Part shown: positions 52,117-62,049 of the stretch, in pieces
Numbering within the stretch: the first letter of the stretch is position 1
Layout of the letters: each line of letters begins with the position of its first letter
DNA from: Streptomyces sp. NRRL F-5135
GTDB taxonomy: Bacteria > Actinomycetota > Actinomycetes > Streptomycetales > Streptomycetaceae
Direction: 5' to 3'
DNA length: 64,000 nt
NCBI RefSeq assembly: GCF_000719775.1
Contig: NZ_JOHR01000003.1
Span: 1 to 64,000 of the forward strand
Translations under genes and position numbers: made by a program
Notes under the pieces: model-generated
Seen by the model: the letters and a program-made list of their open reading frames with translations, nothing else
What the model was told of the DNA's origin: nothing
Database searches by the model: none

Positions 52117-52659
52117 ATGTCTAGCGACCGTCTCATGCGCATCCACAGCGCCGAGTTCCAGGCCATGGCCGAGAGGGTCCTGCGGGTCACCGAGCTCACC
52201 TCCCGCCTGAACGTCCTGCCTTTCGAAGACGAAGCGGGCAAGGCGGAACTGTTTGAACAGATCCTTGGCAAGCCACTGCCGCCGAGAGTCACGATCTATC
52301 CGCCCTTCTACACGGACCATGGCCTGAACCTCGACCTCGCCGAACGCGTCTTCATCAACCAGAACTGCACGTTCCTGGATTATGCCGGCATCCGCCTCGG
52401 CGAGCGCGTGATGATCGGACCGAAGGCCACGTTCATCACCGGCGGCCACCCGGTTGATCCCGAGGAGCGGCGGCTCTACCTCACCGGCGCACCTATCGAC
52501 GTCGCGGAGAACGTGTGGATCGGCGCCGGTGCCACCATCCTGCCCGGCGTCAGCATCGGCCGAGACGCCGTGGTCGCCGCTGGCGCAGTCGTGGCCGATG
52601 ACGTTCCGCCCGCCAGTCTGGTTACCGGCAGCAAGGCAACCGTGCACCGAAAGTGGTGA
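52117..52659 (+). CDS. Sugar/maltose O-acetyltransferase (LacA-like hexapeptide family)
   Basis: A 180-residue left-handed beta-helix acetyltransferase. The N-terminal part (SAEFQAMAERVLRVTELTSR) is the MAC domain region; the hexapeptide core runs from VFINQNCTFLDYAGIRLGER to WIGAGATILPGVSIGRDAVV, with FITGGHPVDPEER containing the catalytic His. AAAGGA precedes ATG 52117. It transfers acetyl from acetyl-CoA to a sugar or similar acceptor. Its ancestry is separate from the dead elements around it. Confidence 0.88.
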   Translation: MSSDRLMRIHSAEFQAMAERVLRVTELTSRLNVLPFEDEAGKAELFEQILGKPLPPRVTIYPPFYTDHGLNLDLAERVFINQNCTFLDYAGIRLGERVMIGPKATFITGGHPVDPEERRLYLTGAPIDVAENVWIGAGATILPGVSIGRDAVVAAGAVVADDVPPASLVTGSKATVHRKW

Positions 52660-53163
52660 CCGTCTTTCGTGGCCCCGCCGAGCCCGACTGAGGGCAGCCA
52701 GACCCCTTGGAATTCTTCATTTAGAAGGGACAGCGCCTTGGCTTGCGGCACCTGCCTTCGGGCAGGATCGTTGCTCAGAGGAAGCTCTGAGCAGCACGAA
52801 CGTGCCGCTCCGGTCTGATCACGAAGCGGCTGGACGTCCAGGAAGGTGTGAGTCGAACGCCCCGCCGCTAGCGGGACGTCCTGGTCACTGCGGCACAAGC
52901 GGCCGCGCACGAAGCAGCAGACATGCTGCGAACGCTACCAGGGAGGGGTGCTCAGGTCAGGCATCCGCCCGATGCCTCACACCCTCGCTCGTAGATCCGT
53001 TCGCCAGAGCTCCAGGGGACTGGGAACTCGTCGCCGCAGAGTGCCTATCCGCGCGACCTCTTAAGCAATATGAGAACTCAGGCTTGCGCATGAAGGGGCG
53101 AGGCGCGAGAGCCATGCACTGGCCGAGTGGGACCGTCCAGCACAGCGCCCTGGTCAACGGCTA
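52660..53163. other. Gap of about 500 bases
   Basis: No gene seen. It contains the tandem hairpins at 52751-52792 and otherwise unremarkable sequence before the end of the phosphatase gene. Confidence 0.5.
52751..52792. terminator. Two tandem hairpins
   Basis: CCTGCC-TTCG-GGCAGG (52751-52766, UUCG tetraloop) followed by GCTCAGAG-GAAG-CTCTGAGC (52773-52792). Both stems are perfect. Likely terminator of the acetyltransferase gene. Confidence 0.6.
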
Positions 53164-54468
53164 CTACTTCGTGCGGCCGGCTGAAGCCTGCTCAGTGTCC
53201 GCGCCGGAGCTGACGTGTCGCAGGGTCTCCTGGGGGCCGTGCCAGTCCAGGCACATCACGGTGGCATCATCTGCGAGCCGGCCCCCGGCGGCGTCCCGGA
53301 CCGCGGACGTCAGCGTCAGCGCCGCCTCCCGCGGGTGCAGATCCCGGGTTCGCTTCAGCAGGGCGAGCAGGTCGACCTTCTCCCCATGACGTTCGAGCAT
53401 GCCATCGGTCACCATGAGCAGACGGTCACCGGAGCGCAGATCGAGGTCCTGAACACGGTAGGGGTGGGGCACGGACACGGGCAGTCCGAAGGGGTGGTCC
53501 ACCTTGCAGGTGATCGCTTCCGCAGTACCGTCGCGCATGCGCAGTGGCCAGGGGTGGCCGGCGTTGACGAGCTGGGCGCGACCGGTGTGGAGGTTGATGC
53601 GCAGCAGTTGCCCGGTGGCGTGACCGTGGCCGTGGTCGGCCAGGGCCTGGTCGGCCCGCTGGGCCTGCTCGGCTAGGCCGGCTCCTGCACGACGGGCGCC
53701 GCGCAGGGCGCCCACCAGTACGGTGGCGGCCAGGGCGGAATCGATGTCGTGGCCCATGGGGTCGGTCACCGACACGTGCAGGGTGTCGCGGTCCAGCGCG
53801 TAGTCGAAGGTGTCGCCGCTGAGGTCTTCGGAGGGCTCCAAGCTCCCGCACAAGGTGAACTGCGCAGCCTCGCACGACAGTGACGGGGGCAGCAGCTGGT
53901 ACTGGATTTCAGCTGCCAACGTGGGGGGCCTGGAGCGTTTGCCCCAGGTGTAGAGGTCGGTGAAGCGTCCGTTGGCGATCACGACGTAGGCCAGGATGTG
54001 GGCGGCTTCGCCGACCTCGTCAAGGACGTCGTCGCCGGGGCTGGCGGGCAGGAGCAGTTCCAGCAGTCCGATGGCGTCGCCGCGGTTGGTGACCGGCACG
54101 ATCACCCGCTGTCCCTGGCCGGTCGCCTCCTGATACAGCCGCTGGGTACGGATCACCTGCTCGTAGACGCTGCCGAACATGGGAATCCGCTCCGCTTCCC
54201 GCCCACCCTCCGCGCCGGCGGCCGTGGTCAGGCGTGCCACCGCCTTTCCCGTCAGGTCCACAATGAAGAAGGACACCTGCGTGGCCCCGAACCGCCGCCG
54301 CAGGTCCTCAGCGACCACCGCGACGGCGTCCACCGGTGCCGCCCTCTCCGCTGCGGTCAGCAGCCGGGGGAGTCCACTCTGCCCACCGCTCACGATCACG
54401 GCTCCTTCCACCGGCCCCGTCTCCAGCTTGGTGACCGTCACCGCAGGCGTCAATCTGCGCGAGGTCAT
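53164..54468 (-). CDS. GAF - SpoIIE-type PP2C serine phosphatase
   Basis: A 434-residue phosphatase. A GAF-like sensor occupies about residues 45-170 ([38 protein letters not shown]) and the SpoIIE/RsbU domain about 190-415: [47 protein letters not shown] and [10 protein letters not shown] supply the metal-binding Asp residues. In streptomycetes such proteins dephosphorylate anti-sigma-factor antagonists. There is no cognate anti-sigma gene next to it. It is closely related to the truncated copy at 59498. Confidence 0.9.
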   Translation of the reverse strand: MTSRRLTPAVTVTKLETGPVEGAVIVSGGQSGLPRLLTAAERAAPVDAVAVVAEDLRRRFGATQVSFFIVDLTGKAVARLTTAAGAEGGREAERIPMFGSVYEQVIRTQRLYQEATGQGQRVIVPVTNRGDAIGLLELLLPASPGDDVLDEVGEAAHILAYVVIANGRFTDLYTWGKRSRPPTLAAEIQYQLLPPSLSCEAAQFTLCGSLEPSEDLSGDTFDYALDRDTLHVSVTDPMGHDIDSALAATVLVGALRGARRAGAGLAEQAQRADQALADHGHGHATGQLLRINLHTGRAQLVNAGHPWPLRMRDGTAEAITCKVDHPFGLPVSVPHPYRVQDLDLRSGDRLLMVTDGMLERHGEKVDLLALLKRTRDLHPREAALTLTSAVRDAAGGRLADDATVMCLDWHGPQETLRHVSSGADTEQASAGRTK

Positions 54469-54669
54469 GCGCGGTGGTCAAGCTCTACGTACACAGAGAC
54501 GAATCGACCCGGCGTCCGCCTCGCGGCGCTGCCGTCTGGTCCCGGGACTCGACGAGGCACTGCCGTATCCACTCCCACCGCCGTACTCGCAGCCCCAGTC
54601 GTTTCAACGGGCCCATGTCCCATGAGCACGGCAAAGTCTGGAGAAGGACGGCTGCAGAGCCCTCGTGTT

Positions 54670-55190
54670 CACCCCCGGCCCTGGCGCCCGGACCCGTCCT
54701 GATCCAGTCCCGGCGCGGGGCACTGATCCAGGCCCGATTCCCCGACCTCGTGCACGCCGCGGCCGAGCTTCCCAGCGGCCTGATCCTCGGTGGAGAACTG
54801 CTGGTGTGGGCCGGTGAGCACCTGTCCTTCGAGGCCCTGCAACGACGCGCGGCCTCCCACGGCCCGACTGTCGCCCGGCTTGCTGAGCAGATGCCGGCCC
54901 ACTTCGTCGTGTTCGATGCCCTCCAGATCGACGGTCACGAACTGTTGCGGAGGCAATACGCCGAGTGCCGGGTGCAATTGGATACGGTGTTCGCCCAACA
55001 CCACCTGGCCGACCCGTGGACGCTGTGCCCGGAAACGGCGATGTGACCCTCGCCCGGGAATGGCTGATGTCCTGGGCCGCGGTCCCCGGCGTTGAGGGCC
55101 TGATTATCCGTGGAAGCCAGCTGGTCTCCCATAAACGGCAGGGCGCCCGGCTTCCACCCTCTGCAACACCGAGAGTTGCCGCTCATTGAC
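54670..55190 (+). pseudogene. ATP-dependent DNA ligase fragment
   Basis: Reads VLIQSRRGALIQARFPDLVH, AAAELPSGLILGGELLVWAG, MPAHFVVFDALQIDGHELLR and PWTLCPET, then a frameshift near 55030 into LAREWLMSWAAVPGVEGLII, RGSQ. This is the adenylation domain of a LigC/LigD-type ligase, without the N-terminal block carrying the catalytic Lys and with Gly for the Asp in the usual D-G-E-L motif. Inactive. Confidence 0.78.
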
Positions 55191-55710
55191 CCGCGGTTCC
55201 TGGTCCGCCTTCGACTTGAAGTGACTTACGACGGCGGCAAGGTGTCAGTTCTTTTCGTCGGCGACGGGTGCTTCGAGTCGGTTCGTTCGAACGAGGGGGC
55301 TGACGTGGCTGGAAGTCGATTAGACGGAGAACAGCACCGCTTCTGCTGGCACCAGTTGACCGCCCCCACCCCCGTCGACCGCAGACTCACGTGGCTGCGC
55401 GACACCCACACCACCTTGCAGACGCACCTTGCAACCAGCGGCTATGCCAACGGCATGGACTTGGACCCGTCGACGGATTTGCCGCCCCCTCCGGCGGACG
55501 GGGCCACCCGGTCGAGCTGTCCGGCAAGGGCCGGGTAAGGCCACGCCACGCACGGAAACGGAGCGGTTCGGGGTGTTCTTGTACGACGTCGGGGTGGGGG
55601 AGCTGGGCGGCGTGCTCATGGCCGGGTCCTCAGGTGGTGTGGCGGGGAGCGGGGTGTTCAGGGACTTCTTGTTGTCGGAGGTGACGGGCGCCTGCGACTC
55701 GTCACCGCCC
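55191..55710. other. Gap with a possible gene remnant
   Basis: A frame ending at 55538 includes RRLTWLRDTHTTLQTHLATS and GYANGMDLDPSTDLPPPP, which looks coding but has no good start and matches no family I know. The rest holds nothing recognisable. Confidence 0.3.
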
Positions 55711-56715
55711 TTACGTCACTGCGACGACGACTTTGCCGGCCTTTGCCCGTCCCTTTTCCACGTATTCCATGGCCTGGAGGGTTTGCTCGAACGGGAAGAC
55801 GCGGTCAATGACGGGACGGACCTTCCCGGTGTCGATGAGGGGGGTGAGTTCGCGCAGTTGGTTGCCGCTGGCCTTCATGAACAGGAACGAGTACGACACA
55901 CCGTGGCGCTTGGCGTTGCGCCGGGCTGTGAAGCTGAGGGCTGTCATGGCCAGGCGGAGAATCGGGTTCGCACCCAGTTCGCGGGCGAAGGCAGGGTCGG
56001 GCGGGCCCGCGACGCTGATGGCTATGCCGCCGGGCTTGAGAACGCGCAGGGACTTGGCGAGGTTCTCGCCGTCGAGGCTGTCGAGGACGACGTCGTAGCC
56101 GTGGAGGACCTCTTCGAAGTCCTGGGTGCGGTAGTCGACGACGACGTCCGCGCCGAGGTCCATGGCCAAGTCGACCTTGGCGGTGCTCACGGTGGTGGCC
56201 ACATGCGCGCCCAGCGCCTTGGCCAGCTGGACGGCGATGGAGCCGAGGCCGCCGGTGCCCGCGTGGATGAGGACTTTCTGGCCTGGCTGAACCCGTGCCC
56301 GCTCGACCAGTGCCTGCCATGAGGTCAGGGCGACCAGGGGGAGGGAGGCGGCCTCGGCCATGGTGAGGGTGGCCGGTTTGGGTGCCAGGTCGTCCTGGTG
56401 GACGGCGATGAGTTCGGCGAAGGTGCCGATGCGGTCCTTGTCGGGCCGGGCGTAGACCTCGTCGCCCACCGCGAAGCGGGTGACCGACGGGCCGGCCCGG
56501 ACGACCGTTCCTGCGAGGTCGTTGCCCAGAACGAGCGGGAGACGGTAGGGCATGAACGCCTTGAAGTCTCCGTTGCGGATCCTGAGGTCCAGCGGGTTGA
56601 TGCCCGCCGCGTGGATCTTGACCAGGACGTCGTCGGCACCTATCTGGGGGTCGGGTATTTCGGCGGCGCGCATCCCGGCTTGGTCGCCGTAGTTCTCGAC
56701 CATGAAAGCCTTCAT
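55711..56715 (-). CDS. Zinc-independent MDR oxidoreductase (quinone oxidoreductase-like)
   Basis: A 334-residue medium-chain reductase: MKAFMVENYGDQAGMRAAEI, LVLGNDLAGTVVRAGPSVTR in the catalytic domain and LIHAGTGGLGSIAVQLAKAL for the NADP(H)-binding Rossmann fold. The catalytic-zinc cysteines are absent, as in quinone oxidoreductases. It follows the aldo-keto reductase gene by 134 bases and is probably part of the TetR-controlled set. Confidence 0.88.
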   Translation of the reverse strand: MKAFMVENYGDQAGMRAAEIPDPQIGADDVLVKIHAAGINPLDLRIRNGDFKAFMPYRLPLVLGNDLAGTVVRAGPSVTRFAVGDEVYARPDKDRIGTFAELIAVHQDDLAPKPATLTMAEAASLPLVALTSWQALVERARVQPGQKVLIHAGTGGLGSIAVQLAKALGAHVATTVSTAKVDLAMDLGADVVVDYRTQDFEEVLHGYDVVLDSLDGENLAKSLRVLKPGGIAISVAGPPDPAFARELGANPILRLAMTALSFTARRNAKRHGVSYSFLFMKASGNQLRELTPLIDTGKVRPVIDRVFPFEQTLQAMEYVEKGRAKAGKVVVAVT

Positions 56716-56849
56716 CGTCGTCTCCGTTCCGTTCCCGTCCGTGAAAGGTCGGGGTCTCCGTTCGCCCCGGGCTTTTCCCAGTACGAGATAGTTCGTGTTG
56801 TTTTTCTGGCCGCGCGCTGGCGCACCGCGTCCTCAGCCGCGTTCACCCA

Positions 56850-57905
56850 TCAGGCCACCGGCACGACCGGGGCGGTGACGCGGTCGGCGGCGCCTCCCTG
56901 GAGGCGGTCCAGGGAGGCGGCGATTCCCTCGTGGGGCATACCGAGCGGCACCGCGCTGACCTCGGTCAGGCGGGTGTACTGCTCATCGGTCAGGTGGACG
57001 TCCAGGGCGCCGAGGTAGCTGTCGAGCTGGGAGAGGTTGCGCGGGCCGATGATCGGGACGAGCGTGGCCACGGAACGGGCGGCGCGCTCGCGCACCCAGG
57101 CCACCGCCACCTGGGCGGGCGTCATGCCGGTCTCCTCGGCGATCGCCAGAACGGTGTCGACGACGGCGGTCTTCTGGCCGGTGCTCTCGGTGTGGATGAC
57201 CATGCCCAGGTCGCGCAGGCGCCCCTCGGAGGAGCTGCGGTATTTGCCGGTGAGCAGTCCGCCGCCGAGCGGGGACCACAGGGCGGCGCCGAGTCCGAGG
57301 CTCGCGGCCATGGGCAGGAGCTCGCGGTCGGCGGTGCGTTCGACGAGGCTGTACTCGTGCTGGATGCCCACGATCGGGGCCCAGTTCTTCAGGTCCGCGA
57401 GGGTTACCGCGCGGGAGACGCGCCAGGCGGGGAAGTTGGACAGCGCGACGTGGTGGATCTTGCCGGCGCTCACCAGGTCGTCGAGTCCGCGCAGGAGCTC
57501 CTCCATTGGAGTGAGCTCGTCGGGGAAGTGCACCCAGAGCAGGTCGATGTAGTCGGTGCCCAGGCGCTTCAGACTGGCCTCGACCGAGGCGACCATGGCC
57601 TTGCGGCTGTTGCCGGTCTTGGAGATGTCCGGCTGCGGGGCGGCGCCGAGGGCGAACTTCGTGGCCAGGACGAAGTGGTCGCGGTCGGCGGAGACCAGCT
57701 TGCCGGTGAGCTCTTCCGATTCGCCGAACTGGTAGCCGTCCGCGCTGTCGAGGAATGTGCCGCCGGCCTCGGCAAACCGGTCGAAGATTCGGCGTGCCTC
57801 GTCCGGCTCGGCGCCGGCGCCCCAGCCGGTGCCGAAGTTGGCGGTGCCGAGCGCGTACTCGGAGACGCGCAGTCCGGTCCGGTGGCCGAAGGTCGTGTAA
57901 CGCAT
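56850..57905 (-). CDS. Aldo-keto reductase
   Basis: A 351-residue TIM-barrel NADPH reductase: FLDSADGYQFGESEELTGKL with the Asp and Tyr of the tetrad, LATKFALG with the Lys, and DLLWVHFPDE with the His. The ATG at 57905 has AAGGACATC upstream; a TTG at 57920 is open but worse. It sits between the SDR and MDR genes on the same strand. Confidence 0.9.
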   Translation of the reverse strand: MRYTTFGHRTGLRVSEYALGTANFGTGWGAGAEPDEARRIFDRFAEAGGTFLDSADGYQFGESEELTGKLVSADRDHFVLATKFALGAAPQPDISKTGNSRKAMVASVEASLKRLGTDYIDLLWVHFPDELTPMEELLRGLDDLVSAGKIHHVALSNFPAWRVSRAVTLADLKNWAPIVGIQHEYSLVERTADRELLPMAASLGLGAALWSPLGGGLLTGKYRSSSEGRLRDLGMVIHTESTGQKTAVVDTVLAIAEETGMTPAQVAVAWVRERAARSVATLVPIIGPRNLSQLDSYLGALDVHLTDEQYTRLTEVSAVPLGMPHEGIAASLDRLQGGAADRVTAPVVPVA

Positions 57906-57964
57906 GGGATGTCCTTGCAAAAAGGGGTGTGAAGGTGGTCACGCCGGGGTGGCGGGGGTGAGGG

Positions 57965-58657
57965 TCAGCCCGCGTTCGGCTGGAGTGCTGCAGACAGGCT
58001 CTGCTTGACGTACCGGCTGGTCTCGTCGGCGAGGATCTCGGGCAGGCCGGTCTCGATGCCGTACAGGGTCTGGGCCGCGACGTCGTCGGCGGCGACCTTC
58101 CGATCGGCGGGCACGCCTGCGGCCATGTCGGTGTCCATGTAGCCGACATGCAGCGCCGAGACGGTGATCCCGCGCGGTGCCAGCTCCTCACGGGTCGCGT
58201 CGCTCAGCGCCCAAGCGGCCGCCTTGGAGGCCGCATAGGAGCCGAGTCCTGCCGGGTGGAACCAGGACAGGGCGGACAGGACGTTGAGTACGGTGCCGCC
58301 GCCGTTGCCCTCGATGACGGGGGCGAAGGCGCGGGTCGCGGCGAGCGGGCCGAAGAAGTTGGTCTCCATCTCCCGGCGCACCTCGGCCACCTCGCCCCCG
58401 ATCAGCGACGCGCCGGTGGAGATACCCGCGTTGTTGATCAGCAGTGTCGCGTCGGACGCCACGCGCGCGGCCTCCCGTATCGACGCCTCGTCCGTGACGT
58501 CCAGCCGCAGCGGGATGACGCCCGGCACGTCGACCGTCTCGGGGCGTCGGGCCGCGCCGTACACCTTCGCGCCGCGCTCGACGAGCTGGGCGGCCAGGTG
58601 CCTTCCCAAGCCCCGGTTGGCGCCGGTGACGACCGCGACCGCGTTCTTCAGTTCCAT
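57965..58657 (-). CDS. Short-chain dehydrogenase/reductase
   Basis: A 230-residue classical SDR: VVTGANRGLGRHLAAQL (cofactor), LLINNAGIS, LSALSWFHPAGLGSYAASKA with the Ser and YxxxK. It heads the oxidoreductase operon and is divergent from the TetR gene, with the operator between them. Confidence 0.9.
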   Translation of the reverse strand: MELKNAVAVVTGANRGLGRHLAAQLVERGAKVYGAARRPETVDVPGVIPLRLDVTDEASIREAARVASDATLLINNAGISTGASLIGGEVAEVRREMETNFFGPLAATRAFAPVIEGNGGGTVLNVLSALSWFHPAGLGSYAASKAAAWALSDATREELAPRGITVSALHVGYMDTDMAAGVPADRKVAADDVAAQTLYGIETGLPEILADETSRYVKQSLSAALQPNAG

Positions 58658-58701
58658 GCTCGCTCCTGGCTGTGGCGGGCGCCTCGGCCACCCGCAAGGG
58701 A

Positions 58702-58723
58702 TTAGATTATGACTTCAATCTAA
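58702..58723. promoter_or_regulatory. TetR-type operator TTAGATT-N8-AATCTAA
   Basis: A perfect 7-bp inverted repeat in the 114-base divergent region, AT-rich in a GC-rich genome: the expected binding site of the adjacent TetR protein, controlling both directions. Confidence 0.78.
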
Positions 58724-58771
58724 ACGCGGGCCTATGATAGATGCCAGTCGACATCCAAATGTGGGGTGGTC

Positions 58772-59332
58772 ATGGGTCGCGCATCACAGGCGCAGGCGGA
58801 GGAGAATCGCAGGCGTGTGGTGGACACCGCCTCCCGGCTGTTCCGGGAGCAGGGCATGCAGGTCAGCGTCGCCGACCTGATGAAGGCCGCCGGTCTGACC
58901 CACGGCGCGTTCTACAAGCAGTTCGCCGCCAAGGAGGCGCTCGTCGACGAGGCCACCGCCCACGCCTTCGCCGAGCTCGCCCAACGCCACAGCGCCGGGC
59001 TGGAGCGGCACGACGGGGAGCGCGCCGCCGCCCAGCAGGCGCTGATCGACACCTACCTCTCCGTCGAGCACCGCGATGACCCGGCGGACGGCTGCCCGGT
59101 CGCCGCGCTCGCCACCGACATCGCGCGCGAGGGCGGGGGGCGCGAGGCCCGTCGCGTCTACGCCGAGGGGGTGGCCGACTTCGCCGATTTCCTGGCCAGT
59201 GACGACCAGGACGGCATCGTCCGGCTCTGCACGCTGTTCGGTGCGCTGGTCCTGTCCCGTGCCACCAAGGGCTCCCCGCTCTCCGGGGAGATCCTCGCCG
59301 CCGCGCACGCAGCCTTGACCGAAGCGGGCTGA
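58772..59332 (+). CDS. TetR-family transcriptional regulator
   Basis: A 186-residue repressor: RRRVVDTASRLFREQGMQVS, VADLMKAAGLTHGAFYKQFA form the HTH; the C-terminal ligand domain is typical of a group with a DGCPVAALATDIAREGG signature. I chose ATG 58772 over GTG 58766 because GGGGTGG stands upstream. It should repress the divergent SDR-AKR-MDR genes until an electrophile or similar ligand binds. Confidence 0.9.
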   Translation: MGRASQAQAEENRRRVVDTASRLFREQGMQVSVADLMKAAGLTHGAFYKQFAAKEALVDEATAHAFAELAQRHSAGLERHDGERAAAQQALIDTYLSVEHRDDPADGCPVAALATDIAREGGGREARRVYAEGVADFADFLASDDQDGIVRLCTLFGALVLSRATKGSPLSGEILAAAHAALTEAG

Positions 59333-59497
59333 TCAAGGGCAGCAGCCGGGGCCGGGCGAATGACGGCGTCAGAGGGGCACGCCCGTGACGCTCATATGAC
59401 GCTCCGGCCCGGGGCAGGCCGTTCCGGTGCCCGGAAAAGGCCCTCTTACCTGCGGTTTTCTCCAGCTGGGGAATCCGGACATGTTTCCGATGACGCA

Positions 59498-60298
59498 TCA
59501 CGTGGAGTGCGTGGCGATTCTGGAGCCTACGGAGCCCTGGCGGCCGTGCTCGCGCACAGCCTGGTCGGCCTGGCGAGCCTGTTCGGCCAGGCCGGCGCCG
59601 GCCCGCCGGGCCCGGCGCAGCGCGCCCACCAGGAGGGTGGCCAGCAGCGCGGCGTCGACGTCGTGACCCATGGCATCGGTGACGGAGAGCTGGACGGTGT
59701 CCCGGTCGATCACGTAGTCGAAGGTGTCGCCCCCGACGTGGTCGGCCGGCTCCAGCGCCCCGGCCACCGCGAACTGCGCCGCCTCACATGCCAGTGACGA
59801 CGGCAGCAGCCGGTGCTGGATCTCCGCGGCCAGGCTCAGCGGGACGGTACGGCGGCCCCACTGGTACACGTCGGTGTAGGACCGGTTCGCGATGACGATG
59901 TAAGCCAGGGCGTGCGCGGTCTCGCCGATCTCCCGCATCACCTCCGCGTCCGGCGCCGCGGGCAGGACCAGTTCGAGGAGCCCGATGGCGTCCCCGCGGT
60001 TGGTCACCGGGGCGACGATCCGCACCAGCGTCTCCTCGCCCTTGTCCTCCATGCTCGGGCGCTGGGTGCGGATCACGTCGTCGTACAGGGTGCCGCGCAG
60101 CGTGATGCGCCGGGCGGGTTCATCGGTGTCGACGCTGCCCGCTGCCCCCAGCCGTACGACCGAGCCGCCGGTGAAGTCGGTGATCAGGAACGACACAGAA
60201 TTCGCCCTGAGACGATCCTTGAGTATGCGCGCCACTACGTCGAGCGACTCCACGGGCGCCGCGGTCTCCGCCGCCGCCAGCGTCCCCGCCAAGGTCAT
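59498..60298 (-). pseudogene. Truncated paralogue of the SpoIIE-type phosphatase
   Basis: About 266 codons similar along their length to the gene at 53164: VPVESLDVVARIL-type GAF start, [51 protein letters not shown] and VTDAMGHDVDAALLATLLVG. It breaks off after QADQAVREHGRQG and ends SRIATHST, so the C-terminal half with the remaining metal-binding Asp residues is lost and catalysis is unlikely. ATG 60298 is the probable start. Confidence 0.75.
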
Positions 60299-60756
60299 CG
60301 CCCTGTCCTGGCCGTGCCAGTTCCCCGGAGTAGGACTGGAGCGCGAGGGCCCGCGCCAAAAGCCCGGTGCCGGGCAGGTGGTATGGCACCCACGGTGCCC
60401 TTGGCCGGTGTTCCACTCGGCCAAGCGCCCGTCCCTTCTCGCTGGCTGCTTGCTTGTTCTGGTCGATGAGGTGGTGCTTTACGGCGTCGGCGAACGTGGT
60501 CGCCTCGGTCGTGCCCGGTGGCCTTGTCGCTGGTATCGGCGTACGGGTGGGGGGCTGCTGACTCCCGTGCCCGGCCTGGATGCTCGCGGGGCCGACCGGA
60601 AGCGAGGGGCCGTGCTACCGGGCTGTGGCTCAGGCGTCGATGAGTACGGCAAGGACATCTGGATGGGTTACGGCTGCCGACTCATGGAAGCGGTTCGACG
60701 GATTGCCTCCTGGTTCAGGGAGGGCGGCGAGATCATCTACCGGTGGCGCCGGTGCG
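60299..60756. other. Gap of about 460 bases
   Basis: Upstream of the truncated phosphatase and beyond the end of the desaturase. A frame with MGYGCRLMEAVRRIASWF looks coding over a short distance but has no start or family. Probably a decay product of the region. Confidence 0.35.
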
Positions 60757-61794
60757 TCATGCTGGGGCGCTGCCGATACGGGCTCGCCGCAGTGGCGCTC
60801 CTGCTCGGTGGAGACTGGCGAGTGCTTGCCGGTAGGAGGCGATCAGTCCGGTTTCCAGGTAGTCGACTCCCAGGTCCTGGCAGTAGCGGCGGACGAGGGG
60901 CCGGGCCCTGCGCAGGTGCGGGCTGGGCATGCTGGGGAACAGGTGGTGTTCGATCTGGTGGTTCAGGCCGCCCAGGGCGAGGTCGGTGAACCAGCTGCCG
61001 CGTACGTTGCGTGCGGTGAGGACCTGGCGGCGCAGGAAGTCGGGGCGGTCGTTGCCGGTCAGGATCGGCATGCCCTTGTGGTTGGGGGCGAACAGACAAC
61101 CGAGGCAGAGGCCGAACAGGCACTGGTGGACGGCCAGGAACGCGATCGCCGTGCCGGGTGGGAGGACGAGGAACACTGCGGTCAGGTAGGCGGCGGTGTG
61201 CCCGTAGAGCAGCGTGCCGTCCAGGGCGCGGTTGCCCAGTGCTCGCGCGCTGGAGACATGAAGGTTGACCCCTTCGAGCAGGAGCAGCGGAAAGAAGAGA
61301 AACGCCTGCCAGCGGCCGAGGAGCCTCGGCAGTCCGGTCGCGGCGCGGGCCTGGTCCTGGGACCACACGAGCAGGTCGGGGGCGATGTCGGGGTCGAGGT
61401 CCTCGTGGTTGGGGTTGGCGTGGTGGCGGGTGTGCTTGTCCTGCCACCATCCGTAGCCCATCCCGATCGCGGCCCCGGCTATGCGGCCGGCCGTCTCGCT
61501 GGGCCGGCGCCGGCGGAAGACCTGGCGGTGGGCGACGTCGTGGGCCAGCAGAGCCACCTGGCCGAACATCACGGCGAGGAACGCGGCGACCGCCAGGGTC
61601 CACCAGCCGGCGCCGATGACGACGAACGCCCCCCAGCCCCCGGCGTAGGCAACGGCCACGGCGATGGACCGGACCATGTAGTAGCAGGGGCGCCGGTTCA
61701 TCAGGCTGGCCTCGGCGATCTTCTTGGACAGACGGGCGAAATCACTGCCGCCTGCGGGGGGAGGCGGGCGACGGGGAGGGGTGTGCGCGGTCAT
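60757..61794 (-). CDS. Membrane fatty acid desaturase (acyl-lipid/acyl-CoA type)
   Basis: A 345-residue di-iron membrane enzyme with the three histidine boxes: HDVAHRQ, HTRHHANPN and HQIEHHLFP, separated by hydrophobic helices (VAVAYAGGWGAFVVIGAGWW, TAAYLTAVFLVLPPGTAIAF). It inserts a double bond in fatty acyl chains using oxygen and reduced ferredoxin or a similar donor. The start at 61794 is the ATG in front of TAHTPPRRPPPP; the frame continues open to 62745 through the divergent CorA gene and is ignored there. Confidence 0.9.
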   Translation of the reverse strand: MTAHTPPRRPPPPAGGSDFARLSKKIAEASLMNRRPCYYMVRSIAVAVAYAGGWGAFVVIGAGWWTLAVAAFLAVMFGQVALLAHDVAHRQVFRRRRPSETAGRIAGAAIGMGYGWWQDKHTRHHANPNHEDLDPDIAPDLLVWSQDQARAATGLPRLLGRWQAFLFFPLLLLEGVNLHVSSARALGNRALDGTLLYGHTAAYLTAVFLVLPPGTAIAFLAVHQCLFGLCLGCLFAPNHKGMPILTGNDRPDFLRRQVLTARNVRGSWFTDLALGGLNHQIEHHLFPSMPSPHLRRARPLVRRYCQDLGVDYLETGLIASYRQALASLHRAGAPLRRARIGSAPA

Positions 61795-62049
61795 GCTGTC
61801 GGCGTGTCCTTCCTGGCCTGGCGGGTCGCATCCGGTCGGGCGGTGTACGCCGGATGCGATGCCGTAGCCGGGTACCCGCACTCCTGCCTTCGGGCCGGCA
61901 CTTTGGTGCTCGTCGGCCGGAGCCTGCGGATGTCGCCGGGCTCTGCCGTCGTGAGGTCCTCCCCGGAGGGTGGCCGCTGTCGATGACCTTCCGCGCTGGC
62001 AATCGGGGCGAAGCGGCATCGAAGGGATATAAGACACTAGCCTCGGGCC

